64,000 bases of DNA from Pseudomonadota bacterium (GCA_039818985.1 JBCBSU010000002.1:372001-436000), one strand, 5' to 3'; shown: positions 1 to 10,011, counted from the first letter of the stretch. Made by a program: numbers and translations. Notes: a model not told the origin generated them from the letters alone.

Positions 1-643
1 GACAGCCAGTTGCAGCGCCGCGCGTGATGCCGGCCTCGACCCTGTCGCAGCGCCCTTGTTCACCGTCATACCGGTGCCATGGACTCTCCCCAAAGGTTGC
101 GATTCGCTGCTGATCGGCAGCGCCAATATACTGCGCCATGGCGGCGAGCAGCTGGCGATGCTGACCGGCCTGCCTGCCTATTGCGTCGGCGCCAAGACCG
201 CTGAAGCAGCGCGGGAAAGTGGCTTCACCCCGGCCTTTACCGGCGAGAACGGGCTGGAGGATTGTGTCGATGCGCTGGTGCGTGATGGCCATGCCCATGC
301 ACTGCGCCTGACCGGCAGCACGCATACCGCACTCGAACCACGGAACGGCCTCAGCATCAGCACCGCCATCTGCTATGAAACCCGCGTTCAGTACTTGCCC
401 GAAAGCGCAATCGACGCGCTCGACAGTCCCTCGGTGATCATGGCCTATTCCGGCGCGGCGGTCGAAGCGGTCGAAGCGGAAATGCTGCGGCTTGGACTGA
501 CCGCTTCATCCCATATGCTGCTCGCCATCAGCCAACGCGCCGCCGATTCGGCTGCAGCCCCATGGCATGACGTGCAGATCGCACATCGCCCCGATGACGC
601 GGCAATGCTGGCGCAGGCACGAATATTGTGCCAGAGGGACTGA
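1..643 (+). CDS. hemD: Uroporphyrinogen-III synthase, 5' truncated by the window edge
   Basis: HemD closes and rearranges hydroxymethylbilane into uroporphyrinogen III in the cytoplasm, the common precursor of heme and siroheme. The frame is already open at base 2, before the first possible start codon at 56, so the gene begins outside the window; 213 residues are visible. The sequence has the weakly conserved two-lobe pattern of the family: an LLIGSANILRHGG stretch corresponding to the usual SAN..R segment, LRLTGSTH in the middle, SVIMAYSGAAVEA, and LLAISQRAADSA near the C-terminus. The next gene on the same strand is a mitofilin-like membrane protein, an order often seen after hemC-hemD in Alphaproteobacteria. 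The call rests on pattern and context, since HemD proteins diverge strongly. Confidence 0.88.
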   Translation, partial: TASCSAARDAGLDPVAAPLFTVIPVPWTLPKGCDSLLIGSANILRHGGEQLAMLTGLPAYCVGAKTAEAARESGFTPAFTGENGLEDCVDALVRDGHAHALRLTGSTHTALEPRNGLSISTAICYETRVQYLPESAIDALDSPSVIMAYSGAAVEAVEAEMLRLGLTASSHMLLAISQRAADSAAAPWHDVQIAHRPDDAAMLAQARILCQRD

Positions 644-698
644 ACTGTATTAACCGGCCATCACGGTCTGTTCACAAGAGACTTGGTAAAGCACGCTC

Positions 699-1640
699 AT
701 GAACAAGGATTATGAACCCATTTCGTCGCGCTCGGGCAAGGGCATGGGTCTGCGGCCGCTGATCTTTCTTGCACTGCTTGCCTTTGTCGGCGGCGGCATC
801 GCCACTGGATGGGCCCTGTCGCGCTTTGACCTGCTGGGCAGTGACAGTGCATCACCCGAGGCTGAAAGCGCCGAGACCCCCGTCGCATTGAGCGAGCCGG
901 TGCGCCAGCTCGACCGGCGGATACAGGCCGATGGCACTGTCGCCAGCCCGCCTCCGGCCGAACCTGCAGCCAGTAGTAACGATGTTTCTCTGGTAAGTGG
1001 CGGATTGTCGCGCCGCGTTGCCGAACTGGAAGACCGACTGTCGCGTATCAATGTCCAGGCCCAGGCGGCATCGGGCAACGCCGCCCGCGCCGAGGGGCTG
1101 CTGATCGCCTTTGCCGCACGGCGTGCGCTCGATCGCGGTTCGCCGCTCGGCTATATTGAGGACCAGCTCAAGCTGCGCTTCGGCGCGGCCCAGCCCAATG
1201 CGGTGGCGACGATCATAGAAGCATCGCGCAATCCTGTGACGATGGACGAATTGCGCACCGGCCTTGCGGAAATTTCGCCATCGGCGGCCGGCGCCCGGAC
1301 CGATGAGGACTGGTGGACCATGGTCACCCGGGAAACCCGCGAGCTGTTTGTCCTGCGCAAAGAAGGTTCCAGCTCCCCCGCACCGGCGCGGCTGCTCGAA
1401 CGGGCATCGCGCGATCTTGAGGCCGAGCGGGTGGAACGGGCACTGACAGAGGTACAAAGGCTGCCCAATCAGGAGCCGGCACGCGAATGGATCGCGCTGG
1501 CCCAGCGCTATGTCACCGCGCGCCGTGCCCTCGATTTCATCGAAACCGCGGCGATTCTCGAGCCGCGCGAGCTGCGCACCGGCGAAGGCGAGCGGGTGGT
1601 CCAGCCCTCGCCGCTCTCTGCAGACCCCGACGCCGAGTGA
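699..1640 (+). CDS. Mitofilin-like single-pass inner membrane protein
   Basis: This 313-residue protein has a short cytoplasmic N-terminus, one membrane segment (about residues 19-42, LIFLALLAFVGGGIATGWAL), a Pro/Ala/Ser-rich linker to about residue 95, a predicted coiled-coil stretch (RRVAELEDRLSRINVQAQAASG), and a helical C-terminal half. This layout matches the alphaproteobacterial mitofilin-like proteins encoded downstream of hemD, which are periplasm-facing membrane proteins distantly related to Mic60. No catalytic motif is visible. It starts 55 bases after hemD and is probably cotranscribed with it. The role is inferred from layout and position; sequence conservation in this family is low. 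Confidence 0.6.
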   Translation: MNKDYEPISSRSGKGMGLRPLIFLALLAFVGGGIATGWALSRFDLLGSDSASPEAESAETPVALSEPVRQLDRRIQADGTVASPPPAEPAASSNDVSLVSGGLSRRVAELEDRLSRINVQAQAASGNAARAEGLLIAFAARRALDRGSPLGYIEDQLKLRFGAAQPNAVATIIEASRNPVTMDELRTGLAEISPSAAGARTDEDWWTMVTRETRELFVLRKEGSSSPAPARLLERASRDLEAERVERALTEVQRLPNQEPAREWIALAQRYVTARRALDFIETAAILEPRELRTGEGERVVQPSPLSADPDAE

Positions 1641-1645
1641 TCGGG

Positions 1646-2287
1646 CTATAGGCGCAGCGCTGCAGCGGCATTGGCGCGTGCCGCTAAGGCCGCCAGATCG
1701 ACTTTCTGCCCCCGCATGATTTTCGGCGCGATCCAGCTGCCGCCGACACACAGCACCGGATCGAGCGCGAGCCAGTCTGCGGCATTGTCGGCGCTTATAC
1801 CCCCCGTGGGGCAGAAGCGGCACTGATGAAACGGTCCCGCCAATGCCCTGAGCGCCGCCGCACCGCCCGAGGCCTCGGCAGGGAAGAATTTGAAATGGCT
1901 CAGCCCCAGATCCAGCCCGCGCATGATATCTCCCGCAGTGGCGATACCCGGCAGAAACGGTATATTGGCGGTCCTGGCGGCATGCCCCAGCGGGTCGGTA
2001 AGGCCGGGCGAAACGATAAATTGCGCCCCGGCATCGAGGCTGGTCTTGAGCTGCCGGGCATCAGTGACCGTACCGGCGCCCACAATCGCACCCGGAACCC
2101 GCGCCATTTCGCGCAATGCCATGAGTGCGTTGCTGGTGCGCAGCGTGACCTCGATCACCGGCAGTCCTGCACTGACCAGCGTTTCGGCCAAAGACACCGC
2201 CTGCGTGGCATCGTCAATCACCAGCACCGGAATGACCGGCGCGGCGCGCATGATCGCGGCGATAGCAGGTTCGTCTGGCGGGCTCAT
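1646..2287 (-). CDS. eda: 2-keto-3-deoxy-6-phosphogluconate aldolase
   Basis: KDPG aldolase splits 2-keto-3-deoxy-6-phosphogluconate into pyruvate and glyceraldehyde 3-phosphate, the last step of the Entner-Doudoroff pathway. The 213 residues give the class I aldolase barrel: VIEVTLRTSNAL with the conserved Glu/Thr/Arg, GAGTV, FIVSPG, and HFKFFPAE with the Schiff-base lysine, followed by FCPTGGIS, which binds phosphate. The start at 2287 lies in an ATGA overlap with the glk stop, so translation is coupled. It is the last gene of the zwf-pgl-edd-glk-eda operon. A longer frame continues upstream into glk but is not needed for the family. Confidence 0.97.
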   Translation of the reverse strand: MSPPDEPAIAAIMRAAPVIPVLVIDDATQAVSLAETLVSAGLPVIEVTLRTSNALMALREMARVPGAIVGAGTVTDARQLKTSLDAGAQFIVSPGLTDPLGHAARTANIPFLPGIATAGDIMRGLDLGLSHFKFFPAEASGGAAALRALAGPFHQCRFCPTGGISADNAADWLALDPVLCVGGSWIAPKIMRGQKVDLAALAARANAAAALRL

Positions 2288-3273
2288 GCGCTCTCTTCCC
2301 TGTAACGCGCCATAAACGCCGCGGCTGCACCGGAAAGTCCGGGTTGCGGATGCACCAGCAGCCTGACCGGCAGGCCCTGCATATGCTGGCGATAGCGACC
2401 CTTGGCGATAAAGCGATCGGCAAAGCCCGATTGCGGCAGGTGGCCGGCAAGCCGTGCGCCAAGCCCGCCGGCAATCACCACCGCAGATGCACCCTGGGCA
2501 ATGGCGATATCGCCCGTCACCGCACCCAGCGACCGGCACAGGCGCTCCAGCGCCCGCGATGCCAAGGGATCCTCACCACCAAGTGCCGATTGCCACAGGC
2601 TGCGGTCATCGAGACCGGGGGTTTCTGCACCTGCCTGCTCCGCCAGTGTTTCATAAATGGGTTTGAGGCCGGGGCCAGACACTACCCGCTCGATCGAAAC
2701 CCGGTTGTCATACGTGTCACGTAATCGCGCCAACAGCCTGTCCTCAAATGCATCGAGCGGCGCGAAATCGAGATGCCCGCCCTCGGTGGGGATGACATGA
2801 TAAGCACCATTTTCCAGACGCAATACGCTGGCAATACCGAGACCGGTGCCGGGGCCGATAATGCTGGTGACGCCGTTATCGGGCCATGTACCAGGTCCGC
2901 ACAAAGGCGCAAAATCCTGCGGCGCGCCCTGCGCCACCGCATGGCCTACCGCATCGAAATCATTGCATATCAGGCAGCGGTCGAGATCGAGTGTATCGGC
3001 AATGGTGGCGCGGTCGATCTGCCAGGGATTATTGGTGAATTCCAGCACCTGACCAGCCACCGACCCCGCCATGGCTATGGCGCCGTTGCGTGGTGGTATC
3101 CTGTCGAGTGAAACAACATAATCGCGCCAACTCTCCGCCAGCGTAGCATGATCGGCAACAAGGCGGACCGCGATATGATCGAGCCGCACCGGCTGACCGG
3201 GCGTAACAGTCGCCAAGGCGAAGCGCGCATGGGTGCCGCCAATATCGGCAGTAATGATCTCGGTCATGCTCAC
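2284..3273 (-). CDS. glk: Glucokinase
   Basis: Glucokinase phosphorylates glucose with ATP to glucose 6-phosphate in the cytoplasm, feeding Zwf and the Entner-Doudoroff pathway encoded by the same operon. The 329-residue protein matches bacterial hexokinase-type glucokinases (Pfam Glk): [14 protein letters not shown] near the N-terminus (phosphate 1 loop), [17 protein letters not shown] with the catalytic Asp, [23 protein letters not shown] with glucose-binding Glu/Gly/His, and [11 protein letters not shown] (adenosine motif). The start shown is a GTG overlapping the edd stop by 4 bases; an ATG two codons later at 3267 is equally possible. The gene overlaps eda by 4 bases. Confidence 0.95.
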   Translation of the reverse strand: MSMTEIITADIGGTHARFALATVTPGQPVRLDHIAVRLVADHATLAESWRDYVVSLDRIPPRNGAIAMAGSVAGQVLEFTNNPWQIDRATIADTLDLDRCLICNDFDAVGHAVAQGAPQDFAPLCGPGTWPDNGVTSIIGPGTGLGIASVLRLENGAYHVIPTEGGHLDFAPLDAFEDRLLARLRDTYDNRVSIERVVSGPGLKPIYETLAEQAGAETPGLDDRSLWQSALGGEDPLASRALERLCRSLGAVTGDIAIAQGASAVVIAGGLGARLAGHLPQSGFADRFIAKGRYRQHMQGLPVRLLVHPQPGLSGAAAAFMARYREESA

Positions 3274-5108
3274 AATCCCGCTGCCCCCAGCATTGCCGAA
3301 GCCCCCTGATCAGCGGGGTCGCAATGCTGGCGCATCATTGCGAACAGCTCGCGTCCGACTCCCGGCATTTCGGTAGGCGGGGCTGCGGTTTCGCGCGCCT
3401 GCCAGTCCGCTGCATCGACCAGCGCTTCGAGTGTGCCGCTATGGGCGCAGACGCGCACCAGATCGCCGTCACGCAGCCTGGCCAGCGGCCCGCCTTTCGC
3501 GGCCTCGGGCGTGACATGAATCGCCGCCGGAATCTTGCCCGAAGCACCCGACATGCGACCATCGGTAACAAAGGCGATATGATAGCCGCGATCCTGCAAC
3601 ACGCCGAGCGGTGCATTCAGCTTGTGCAGTTCGGGCATGCCATTGGCGACAGGCCCCTGGAACCGCACCACTACCACCGTGTCGCGATCCAGCTCACCCG
3701 CCTCGAACGCCGCAACGACCTGTTGCTGGTCGGCGAAAATCCGAGCCGGTGCCTCGATGGTCCAGCGCGCCTCGGCAACGGCACTGGTTTTGATTGTCGC
3801 CCGCCCGAGATTGCCGCTGAGCATTTTCAGCCCGCCATCGCTGCGGAACGGGCTGGCAACCGGGCGCAGCATCGCTTCGTCCCCGCTCGCTCCGGGTGCA
3901 TCGTCCCAGTATAGCGCGCCGTCATCATCCTCGACCGGCTGGCGCGCGCCATCGGCCAGGCTGTCACCATAAACGGTGCGGATATCGCCATGCGCCAGCC
4001 CGGCCTGAAGCAGTTCACGGATCACGAACGGCATGCCCCCGGCGGCGGCGAAATGATTCACATCGCCCGCGCCATTGGGGTAGATGCTGGTGATCAGCGG
4101 CACCACTTGGGATAGCCGGTCCATATCCTCCCAACTCAGGATGATACCGGCGGCGCGGGCGATGGCCGGCAGATGGATGACATGATTGGTCGAACCGCCG
4201 GTGGCCAACAGCCCGATGACCGCATTGACGATCGCCTTTTCATCGACGCATTCGCCCAAAGGCCGGTAATCATGGCCCGGCTGTTCTTCATTGCCCCAGC
4301 CGATTTCGGTTACCCGGTGCACTGCGGCACGGGTCAGTTTCTGGCGCAGCGTGCGGCCAGGATTGACGAAGCTGGCGCCGGGCATGTGCAGCCCCATCAT
4401 CTCCATCATCATCTGGTTCGAATTGGCAGTGCCGTAAAAGGTGCAGGTGCCCGCGCCATGATAGCTGGCACTCTCGGCTTCGAGCAGTTCCTCGCGGCCG
4501 ACCTTGCCCTCGGCAAAGAGCTGGCGCACCCGCACCTTCTCCTTGTTGGCCAGACCGGATGGCATCGGCCCACCGGGCACCAGGATCACCGGCAAATGGC
4601 CGAAGCGCAGCGCCCCGATCAAAAGCCCGGGAACAATCTTGTCGCAAATGCCAAGCAGCAATGCCGCCTCGAACATACCATGCGACAGCGCCACCGCCGT
4701 GCCCATGGCAATGACATCGCGGCTGAACAATGACAGCTCCATCCCCGACTGGCCCTGGGTCACCCCGTCGCACATCGCCGGAACCCCGCCGGCCACCTGC
4801 GCCGTGACGCCTTTCTCACGCGCGAAAATCTTGATCTGCTCGGGGTAGCGGCCATAGGGCTGATGCGCCGAAAGCATGTCATTATAGGCGGTTACGATGC
4901 CGATATTCATTGCTGTACCGGCGCGGATTTTTGCCTTGTCATCGCCGCTCGCGGCAAAGCCATGCGCCAGATTGCCGCACGACATTTTCGGCCGGTGCAC
5001 CCCGGCATCGCGGGCCTTGCCGATCATCTCCAGATAGGCTGCGCGGCTGTCACGCGAACGCGCAACAATCGCATCGGTAACATCGGCAACGACCGGATTC
5101 AGATTCAT
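3270..5108 (-). CDS. edd: 6-phosphogluconate dehydratase
   Basis: Edd dehydrates 6-phosphogluconate to 2-keto-3-deoxy-6-phosphogluconate, the defining step of the Entner-Doudoroff pathway. The 612 residues are the normal length for the ILVD/EDD family. Visible hallmarks are [12 protein letters not shown] and [13 protein letters not shown], which carry two of the iron-sulfur cluster cysteines, [35 protein letters not shown], and [24 protein letters not shown] near the C-terminus. The start at 5108 overlaps the pgl stop by 4 bases, and its own stop overlaps glk. Both the Fe-S enzyme and its neighbours point to central carbon metabolism through ED rather than classical glycolysis. Confidence 0.97.
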   Translation of the reverse strand: MNLNPVVADVTDAIVARSRDSRAAYLEMIGKARDAGVHRPKMSCGNLAHGFAASGDDKAKIRAGTAMNIGIVTAYNDMLSAHQPYGRYPEQIKIFAREKGVTAQVAGGVPAMCDGVTQGQSGMELSLFSRDVIAMGTAVALSHGMFEAALLLGICDKIVPGLLIGALRFGHLPVILVPGGPMPSGLANKEKVRVRQLFAEGKVGREELLEAESASYHGAGTCTFYGTANSNQMMMEMMGLHMPGASFVNPGRTLRQKLTRAAVHRVTEIGWGNEEQPGHDYRPLGECVDEKAIVNAVIGLLATGGSTNHVIHLPAIARAAGIILSWEDMDRLSQVVPLITSIYPNGAGDVNHFAAAGGMPFVIRELLQAGLAHGDIRTVYGDSLADGARQPVEDDDGALYWDDAPGASGDEAMLRPVASPFRSDGGLKMLSGNLGRATIKTSAVAEARWTIEAPARIFADQQQVVAAFEAGELDRDTVVVVRFQGPVANGMPELHKLNAPLGVLQDRGYHIAFVTDGRMSGASGKIPAAIHVTPEAAKGGPLARLRDGDLVRVCAHSGTLEALVDAADWQARETAAPPTEMPGVGRELFAMMRQHCDPADQGASAMLGAAGL

Positions 5109-5743
5109 GCAGCGCTCCAGTAAATGGTTATGGGCGGACCGGGGCTGTGCAGCAGCCGGGCAATGGGCAGGTCATTCTCGCCCGTCAGCGCGGCATCGAG
5201 CACCACACGTTTTTCCGCACCCTTGCCGACCAGAATGATTGCATCGCTGTTATTGATCGCCGCCATGTTGAGGCTGATCCGGTCATAGGGTGCCTCGGGC
5301 GGCAGCGGGTCAGGGGTCAGGGTGATAATCGTCGGATCACCCCCGGCTTTTGGATCCGCGCTTGGGAAGAGCGAGGCAATATGACCGTCGTCGCCCATGC
5401 CGATCCACATCAGGTCGAAACGCGGCGGCGGATGGGCAAGGGCTTGCAACGGCGTGACCACCGCATCGGTAGCAGCCAGCGCATGGGCGAGGCGGCCATG
5501 GTTGCTTGCGCGATGATCGCAAGCGACCAGCCGGTCATCACCCAGCGTCAGCAGCACATTATCCCATGTGATCGGACGCGATGCCAGTTCGGCAAATATC
5601 GGCAACGGGGTGCTGCCACCGGGCACAGCAATGGCGCATTTGCCGGTTTTGCCCAGCGCCGCCTGCACCGCATCGGCCACCATGTCAGTTGTGGCGTTGT
5701 CGATGATCGTGATGGCACGGTCACTGGCAACAACCCTATTCAT
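5105..5743 (-). CDS. pgl: 6-phosphogluconolactonase
   Basis: Pgl hydrolyses 6-phosphogluconolactone, the product of Zwf, to 6-phosphogluconate. The 212-residue protein belongs to the glucosamine-6-phosphate isomerase/6-phosphogluconolactonase superfamily: [17 protein letters not shown] is the phosphate loop, [19 protein letters not shown] matches the DER-like active-site segment, and [19 protein letters not shown] is the diagnostic GMGxDGHxASLFP motif. The start codon lies inside the last codons of zwf (8-base overlap) and the stop overlaps edd by 4 bases, so it is locked in the operon. Confidence 0.95.
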   Translation of the reverse strand: MNRVVASDRAITIIDNATTDMVADAVQAALGKTGKCAIAVPGGSTPLPIFAELASRPITWDNVLLTLGDDRLVACDHRASNHGRLAHALAATDAVVTPLQALAHPPPRFDLMWIGMGDDGHIASLFPSADPKAGGDPTIITLTPDPLPPEAPYDRISLNMAAINNSDAIILVGKGAEKRVVLDAALTGENDLPIARLLHSPGPPITIYWSAA

Positions 5744-7190
5744 ACCAGCTTACCCCATCGCGTTCGGTAAGCGCGATACCGGCGCTGGGCCCCCAGCCAC
5801 CGGCCGCATAGATTTTCGGGCTGTCCCCGTCATCCCAAAGCGCGCGTATCGCATCGATCCAGCGCCATTGCGCCTCGACCTCATCGCGCCGGACAAACAA
5901 TGTCGGGTCGCCCTCGATCAGATCGAGCAACAGCCGCTCATAGGCGATGCGCCGCTGGGCACTGGCAAAGGCCTGGGTGAGCGACAGGTCGAGCGGCACT
6001 TCGCGCAGCAGCACGGCGTCACGGTCGAGCCGCGGCTCCTTGGCCATCACCAGCAGCCGGACATATTCCTCCGGCTGTAACCGGATCACCAGACGGTTGG
6101 CGGTCAGCCGCCCGCCGCGCCCGGCAAAGATGTTGTGCGGCACGCATTTGAACTGGATCACAATCTCGCTGCGCCGTTCCCCCAGTCGCTTGCCGGTGCG
6201 CAGGAAGAAGGGCACACCCTGCCAGCGCCAATTGTCGACATGCGCCTTGATGGCAACAAAGGTCTCGGTATCCGATTCAGCGTCGAGATCCTCGACATAG
6301 CCGGCCACGGTCTCGCCATTGATGGCCCCGGTACCATATTGGCCGCGCACCACTTCAGCGCGATCCACCGGGCGCAACGCACGCAGCACCTTCAGCTTTT
6401 CGTCGCGGATCGAGGTGGCATCGAATTCCGCTGGCGGCTCCATCGCGGTCAGTGCCAGCAACTGTAGCATATGGTTCTGCACCATATCGCGCAGTGCACC
6501 TGTCTCGTCATAAAAGCCGTGCCGCCCCTCTAGCCCGACCGTTTCCGACACGGTGATCTGGACATGGTCGATATGGCTGGCATTCCACAACGGTTCAAAC
6601 ATCATATTGGCAAAGCGCAGCGCCATCAGATTCTGCACTGTCTCCTTGCCGAGATAATGGTCGATGCGGAAGGTCCGCTCCTCGGGGAAAGCCTGCATCA
6701 CGGCGTCATTGATGGCGCGGCTGCTGGCAAGGTCGTTGCCCAGCGGCTTTTCCAGCCCGATGCGCACATTGCCACCCGCTAGACCGGCCGATTGCAGCCC
6801 CTTGATCGTCGGCTCGAACAGGAATGGCGCTGTCGACAGGAAGATCGACAGGCCCTGCGCGGTATCGCCGACCTTGGCGGCAAGATCATCAAAGCCCTCA
6901 ATCGTCGAGGCGTCGAGCGGCTGATAGCGAAGCCGTTTGAGAAAAGCGTCTATCTCGTCCTCATCCCGACGAAAATCGGGCAGATGGGCATGCAGCGCCT
7001 CACCGGCCATGGCGCGATAGTCGTCATCGCTGAGCTGGCTACGCGCAGTACCGATGATGCACAGATTGTCGGCGATCAGCCGGTCGGCATGCAGCGCAAA
7101 CAGCGACGGCAGCAATTTGCGCCGGGCGAGGTCACCGGTTGCACCGAAGAGCAGCAGTTTTGCCGAGCTGGTGCCTGGCTCGTCTGTCAT
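5736..7190 (-). CDS. zwf: Glucose-6-phosphate 1-dehydrogenase
   Basis: Zwf oxidises glucose 6-phosphate to 6-phosphogluconolactone and makes NAD(P)H; it is the first gene of the ED operon. The N-terminal Rossmann fold carries [18 protein letters not shown] (GxxGDLA), and [14 protein letters not shown] is the diagnostic substrate-binding motif with the conserved Lys. The protein is 484 residues, normal for the family. The ATG at 7190 is chosen because AAGGAG stands 5 bases before it; a GTG two codons earlier would sit on top of that site. A perfect 18-bp palindrome begins 10 bases upstream and touches the ribosome binding site, so control at this point is likely. Confidence 0.97.
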   Translation of the reverse strand: MTDEPGTSSAKLLLFGATGDLARRKLLPSLFALHADRLIADNLCIIGTARSQLSDDDYRAMAGEALHAHLPDFRRDEDEIDAFLKRLRYQPLDASTIEGFDDLAAKVGDTAQGLSIFLSTAPFLFEPTIKGLQSAGLAGGNVRIGLEKPLGNDLASSRAINDAVMQAFPEERTFRIDHYLGKETVQNLMALRFANMMFEPLWNASHIDHVQITVSETVGLEGRHGFYDETGALRDMVQNHMLQLLALTAMEPPAEFDATSIRDEKLKVLRALRPVDRAEVVRGQYGTGAINGETVAGYVEDLDAESDTETFVAIKAHVDNWRWQGVPFFLRTGKRLGERRSEIVIQFKCVPHNIFAGRGGRLTANRLVIRLQPEEYVRLLVMAKEPRLDRDAVLLREVPLDLSLTQAFASAQRRIAYERLLLDLIEGDPTLFVRRDEVEAQWRWIDAIRALWDDGDSPKIYAAGGWGPSAGIALTERDGVSWYE

Positions 7191-7199
7191 ATGCACTCC

Positions 7200-7217
7200 T
7201 TATCCCGATCGGGATAA
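7200..7217. promoter_or_regulatory. Perfect 18-bp palindrome upstream of zwf
   Basis: The sequence TTATCCCGATCGGGATAA is its own reverse complement and begins 10 bases before the zwf ATG, touching the AAGGAG ribosome binding site. Its position fits an operator for the ED operon, or an RNA hairpin that hides the ribosome binding site. No regulator gene lies next to the operon, and the site does not resemble the gammaproteobacterial HexR box. Confidence 0.55.
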
Positions 7218-7281
7218 AGCATACGCATTGATGCGCTATTTGCCACGCAGTAATTTACCGCAATCCGGCGTGGCCGCCGCG

Positions 7282-8604
7282 TCAGACGGCGCTGCTGAAC
7301 ACCTTGGGTGCGCAATCGCGATGGCTGTCAAACTGGGCCGCAATGGTGCGGGCATAGGGCAGCGCCCCGGGTGCCAGCGCGATATGATCGCCATGGTACG
7401 TGACCAGCCCGCGCGCAACGAACGGCGCGAGCTGGTCACGATGGTCTCCGCCATCGGACAGCGCGGAGAGATCGGCGCTGCCATGGCAGAGTATATCGGC
7501 GATCACCGCGGCACGACGCTGATCGTTCAGCGTGCGCTTTATGCCACGCGAACTGGCAAGCCCCCCAGCTGCCAGTCGCCTGCGATAATCGCCGATATTC
7601 TTTTCGTTCTGCACAATAAGACCGGGAAATTCGCTGATCGCGGACGCCCCGAAACCCAGCAGAACATTGCTCTGGTCGTCGGTAAAACCCTGGAAATTGC
7701 GCCGTAACAGACCGCTCTTCGCCACCTTGGCGAGGTGGTCATGGGGCAGCGCAAAATGATCGAACCCGACTGGCTGGTAGCCGGCCCGGACCAGCCGGTC
7801 ATAGCCAAATTGCGCCATGTCAAAGCGTTCCGCGGCGCCGGGCAGCGCGCTGTCATCGATACAGCGCTGGCGCGGGATCAGCGACGGCACATGGGCATAG
7901 CCGAACAGCGCAACACGCTCGGGCTGAAGCGCAATTGCGCGCGACAGCGTGTCGTCGAGATCGGCATTGCTCTGGCCCGGCAGGCCATACATCAGGTCGA
8001 GATTGAGCGAGGTGATGCCAGCCCGGCGCAGCGCCGCGACCGTTTCGATTATATCCTCGGTCGGCTGGATGCGGCCAATGGCCTGTTGCAGCTTTGGATC
8101 GAATGTCTGCACGCCAAGGCTGGCATGGCTGATCCGGGCGCTCTGGATGACACGCACCCAGTCATCACTGAAACTGCGCGGATCAAGCTCGATCGAGATG
8201 ACCGGATCGCGCACCAGAAAAGCCAGCATCAGCATGTCGAGCAGCCGGGCGAAACGCAACGCGCCGAGCGCATTGGGGCTGCCGCCGCCAAAGGCGATGC
8301 GTTTGACCCGGCCCCTGCCGCCAAGCCTGTGGGTCACCAAGTCAATCTCGTCGCACAGCGCCCGCAAATAGCTGTCGAGCCGGGCGATATGGCTGGATTT
8401 TGCGGTGTTACAGCCGCAATACCAGCAGATTTTCTCGCAAAACGGAATGTGGACATAAAGCGAGACCGGCTGATCCGGCGCCAGCTTGTCGAGCCACGCC
8501 TCATAATCCGTCACCCCGACATTGTCGGCAAAATCCGCCGCCGTCGGATAGCTGGTATAACGCGGTACCGGCTGTTCCAGCAATTCAGGATAATATGTCC
8601 ACAT
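7282..8604 (-). CDS. hemN: Oxygen-independent coproporphyrinogen III oxidase (radical SAM)
   Basis: HemN decarboxylates coproporphyrinogen III to protoporphyrinogen IX without oxygen, using radical SAM chemistry. The cluster motif is CEKICWYC (Cys56, 60, 63 counted from the start chosen), preceded by PRYTSYPTAADF and LYVHIPFC, both typical for HemN; AFGGGSPNAL binds SAM. The ATG at 8604 is chosen because homologues start near MW.YYPELL; an in-frame GTG at 8625 would add seven residues and lies only 2 bases after a GGGAGG. An FNR-like box (8662-8675) lies upstream and is shared with ompW on the other strand, so expression is probably induced at low oxygen together with the cbb3 oxidase, which needs the heme. 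Confidence 0.95.
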   Translation of the reverse strand: MWTYYPELLEQPVPRYTSYPTAADFADNVGVTDYEAWLDKLAPDQPVSLYVHIPFCEKICWYCGCNTAKSSHIARLDSYLRALCDEIDLVTHRLGGRGRVKRIAFGGGSPNALGALRFARLLDMLMLAFLVRDPVISIELDPRSFSDDWVRVIQSARISHASLGVQTFDPKLQQAIGRIQPTEDIIETVAALRRAGITSLNLDLMYGLPGQSNADLDDTLSRAIALQPERVALFGYAHVPSLIPRQRCIDDSALPGAAERFDMAQFGYDRLVRAGYQPVGFDHFALPHDHLAKVAKSGLLRRNFQGFTDDQSNVLLGFGASAISEFPGLIVQNEKNIGDYRRRLAAGGLASSRGIKRTLNDQRRAAVIADILCHGSADLSALSDGGDHRDQLAPFVARGLVTYHGDHIALAPGALPYARTIAAQFDSHRDCAPKVFSSAV

Positions 8605-8661
8605 ATCTTCATATCTGAACCTCACCGCCTCCCAAGTCTTTGCGCCAGATCAAAGTTTTGC

Positions 8662-8675
8662 TTGTTCCAGATCAA
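8662..8675. promoter_or_regulatory. FNR/FnrL-type box between hemN and ompW
   Basis: TTGTTCCAGATCAA matches the FNR consensus TTGAT-N4-ATCAA at nine of ten fixed positions. It lies between divergent hemN and ompW, 58 bases from the hemN ATG and 70 bases from the ompW start. HemN and OmpW are both FNR targets in other bacteria, and an FnrL gene is in this window, so one site could serve both promoters. Confidence 0.65.
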
Positions 8676-8744
8676 TGAGACTGCGTTCCGATCATCCTAG
8701 TTTCCCCAGCGTTGAAACAGGAAGAAACGACAGGGAAGTTTATC

Positions 8745-9413
8745 GTGAAGACATATAAAACCATGCTCGCAGCAACCGCAGCAATTGGCGCGGTTTTTTC
8801 GGCAACACCGGCCATGGCAGAACAGGGCGACTGGCTGCTCAGGGCGCGTGCCATCAACGTCATCCCGAATGAAAGCAGCGGCGACATCCTGCCCGCTTTC
8901 CCGGGTGAAGAGGTCAGCGTCGACAACAGCATCATGCCCGAAGTCGACATCACCTATATGGCCACCGACAATATCGGCTTTGAGCTGATTGCCGCCGTGA
9001 CCGAGCACACTGCATCGGGCATTAGCGGCACCACCGGAACGCTCGGCCCGCTGGCCGAAACCTGGGTGTTGCCGCCAACGCTAACGGCGCAATATCACTT
9101 TGCCCCCGAAGGAAAAGTGCGGCCCTATGTCGGCGCCGGCATCAACTACACCATCTTCTTCTCCGAAGATGCCAGCAGCGCGCTTGAAGGCGCCGTCGGC
9201 CCGACCAGCGTCAGCCTGGATGACAGCTTCGGCTATGCGCTTCAGGCAGGCGTCGATATCGAGGTCAGCGAACGCGTGTTCCTCAATCTCGATATTAAAT
9301 ATATCGATATCGATACCACCGCGCGGTTCACCACCACGGCTGCCGGAACGCAGACGGTCGATATTTCGCTCGACCCGCTGGTCGTTGGCGTCGGCATCGG
9401 CATAAAGCTGTAA
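8745..9413 (+). CDS. ompW: OmpW-family outer membrane beta-barrel protein
   Basis: OmpW proteins are small eight-stranded outer membrane barrels implicated in passage of small hydrophobic molecules and often induced in low oxygen. The GTG start at 8745 is chosen because GGGAAG stands before it and because it gives a clean signal peptide, MKTYKTMLAATAAIGAVF..AMA, cut before EQGDW. The mature part has the family features GDWLLRARAINVIPNE, a PEVDITYMATDNIGFELIA strand pair, TLTAQYHFAPEGKVRPYVGAGINYT, and alternating aromatic strands to the end (VGVGIGIKL). Length 222 residues is normal. A strong hairpin follows the stop. The upstream FNR-like box is shared with hemN. Confidence 0.93.
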   Translation: MKTYKTMLAATAAIGAVFSATPAMAEQGDWLLRARAINVIPNESSGDILPAFPGEEVSVDNSIMPEVDITYMATDNIGFELIAAVTEHTASGISGTTGTLGPLAETWVLPPTLTAQYHFAPEGKVRPYVGAGINYTIFFSEDASSALEGAVGPTSVSLDDSFGYALQAGVDIEVSERVFLNLDIKYIDIDTTARFTTTAAGTQTVDISLDPLVVGVGIGIKL

Positions 9414-9475
9414 TCCCGGCGCTGCCGCGAAGGTCGCAATTAAGCGGCACGCCATCTGCATTATGGCGATATGCC

Positions 9476-9507
9476 GGAAAGGGCGGGGGGAAATCTCCGC
9501 CCTTTCC
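9476..9507 (+). terminator. Hairpin terminator after ompW
   Basis: An 11-bp perfect stem, GGAAAGGGCGG paired with CCGCCCTTTCC, encloses a 10-base loop 62 bases after the ompW stop. It is followed by an AT-rich stretch but no long T run. Confidence 0.65.
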
Positions 9508-9552
9508 AATTGTGATCATGGAAAGCGTGCCATTGGCTCTGGCAAAAGACCG

Positions 9553-9972
9553 TTACCAGGCAAACCCCTCACCTATGGTGACTGAAGTGCGCCGATAGCC
9601 AAATTCGCCTTCGCCGGACCAAGCCTTGCCATCAGGAAAGCGAATTTCGACGCCTGCCAGCGCATCCGGGTCGAACAGTCGCATATTGACACCGATCATG
9701 TCCCGCGGCCCCTGCCCGCCATCAGGTGACCCCGTCAGGACAAAATGCGTCGTCGTGAAACAATGGGGGCAGGAATGGACCTCGGCTACGGGGTTTTCCT
9801 TGTCGTTGCGCATCATGGATATGGTCGCACCCTGCCTGTGCACTTGCGACCCTGGGAAATACCCCCAGGCAGCACCGGATTTGCGGCATAAACTGCAATT
9901 GCACTCATGGATGAAGTCGGGTCTGGTTTCGATAGTGATGCTGACAGCGCCGCAAATGCAGTTTCCGGTCAT
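9553..9972 (-). CDS. GFA/CENP-V family zinc protein
   Basis: The 139-residue protein has the zinc-binding pattern of the glutathione-dependent formaldehyde-activating enzyme (GFA) family: CICG near the N-terminus, CNCSLCRKSGAAWGYF, and a later CPHC replacing the usual C.HC site. Many members of this fold have no proven link to formaldehyde, so substrate is unknown. The ATG at 9972 has GTGGAAA upstream; a GTG at 9984 would add four residues. It lies convergent to ompW and downstream of the cco cluster on the same strand, but nothing links it to that cluster. Confidence 0.85.
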   Translation of the reverse strand: MTGNCICGAVSITIETRPDFIHECNCSLCRKSGAAWGYFPGSQVHRQGATISMMRNDKENPVAEVHSCPHCFTTTHFVLTGSPDGGQGPRDMIGVNMRLFDPDALAGVEIRFPDGKAWSGEGEFGYRRTSVTIGEGFAW

Positions 9973-10011
9973 TTTGATTTCCACTGGTCGAAAGAGAGCC
10001 GGCGCATCGGT

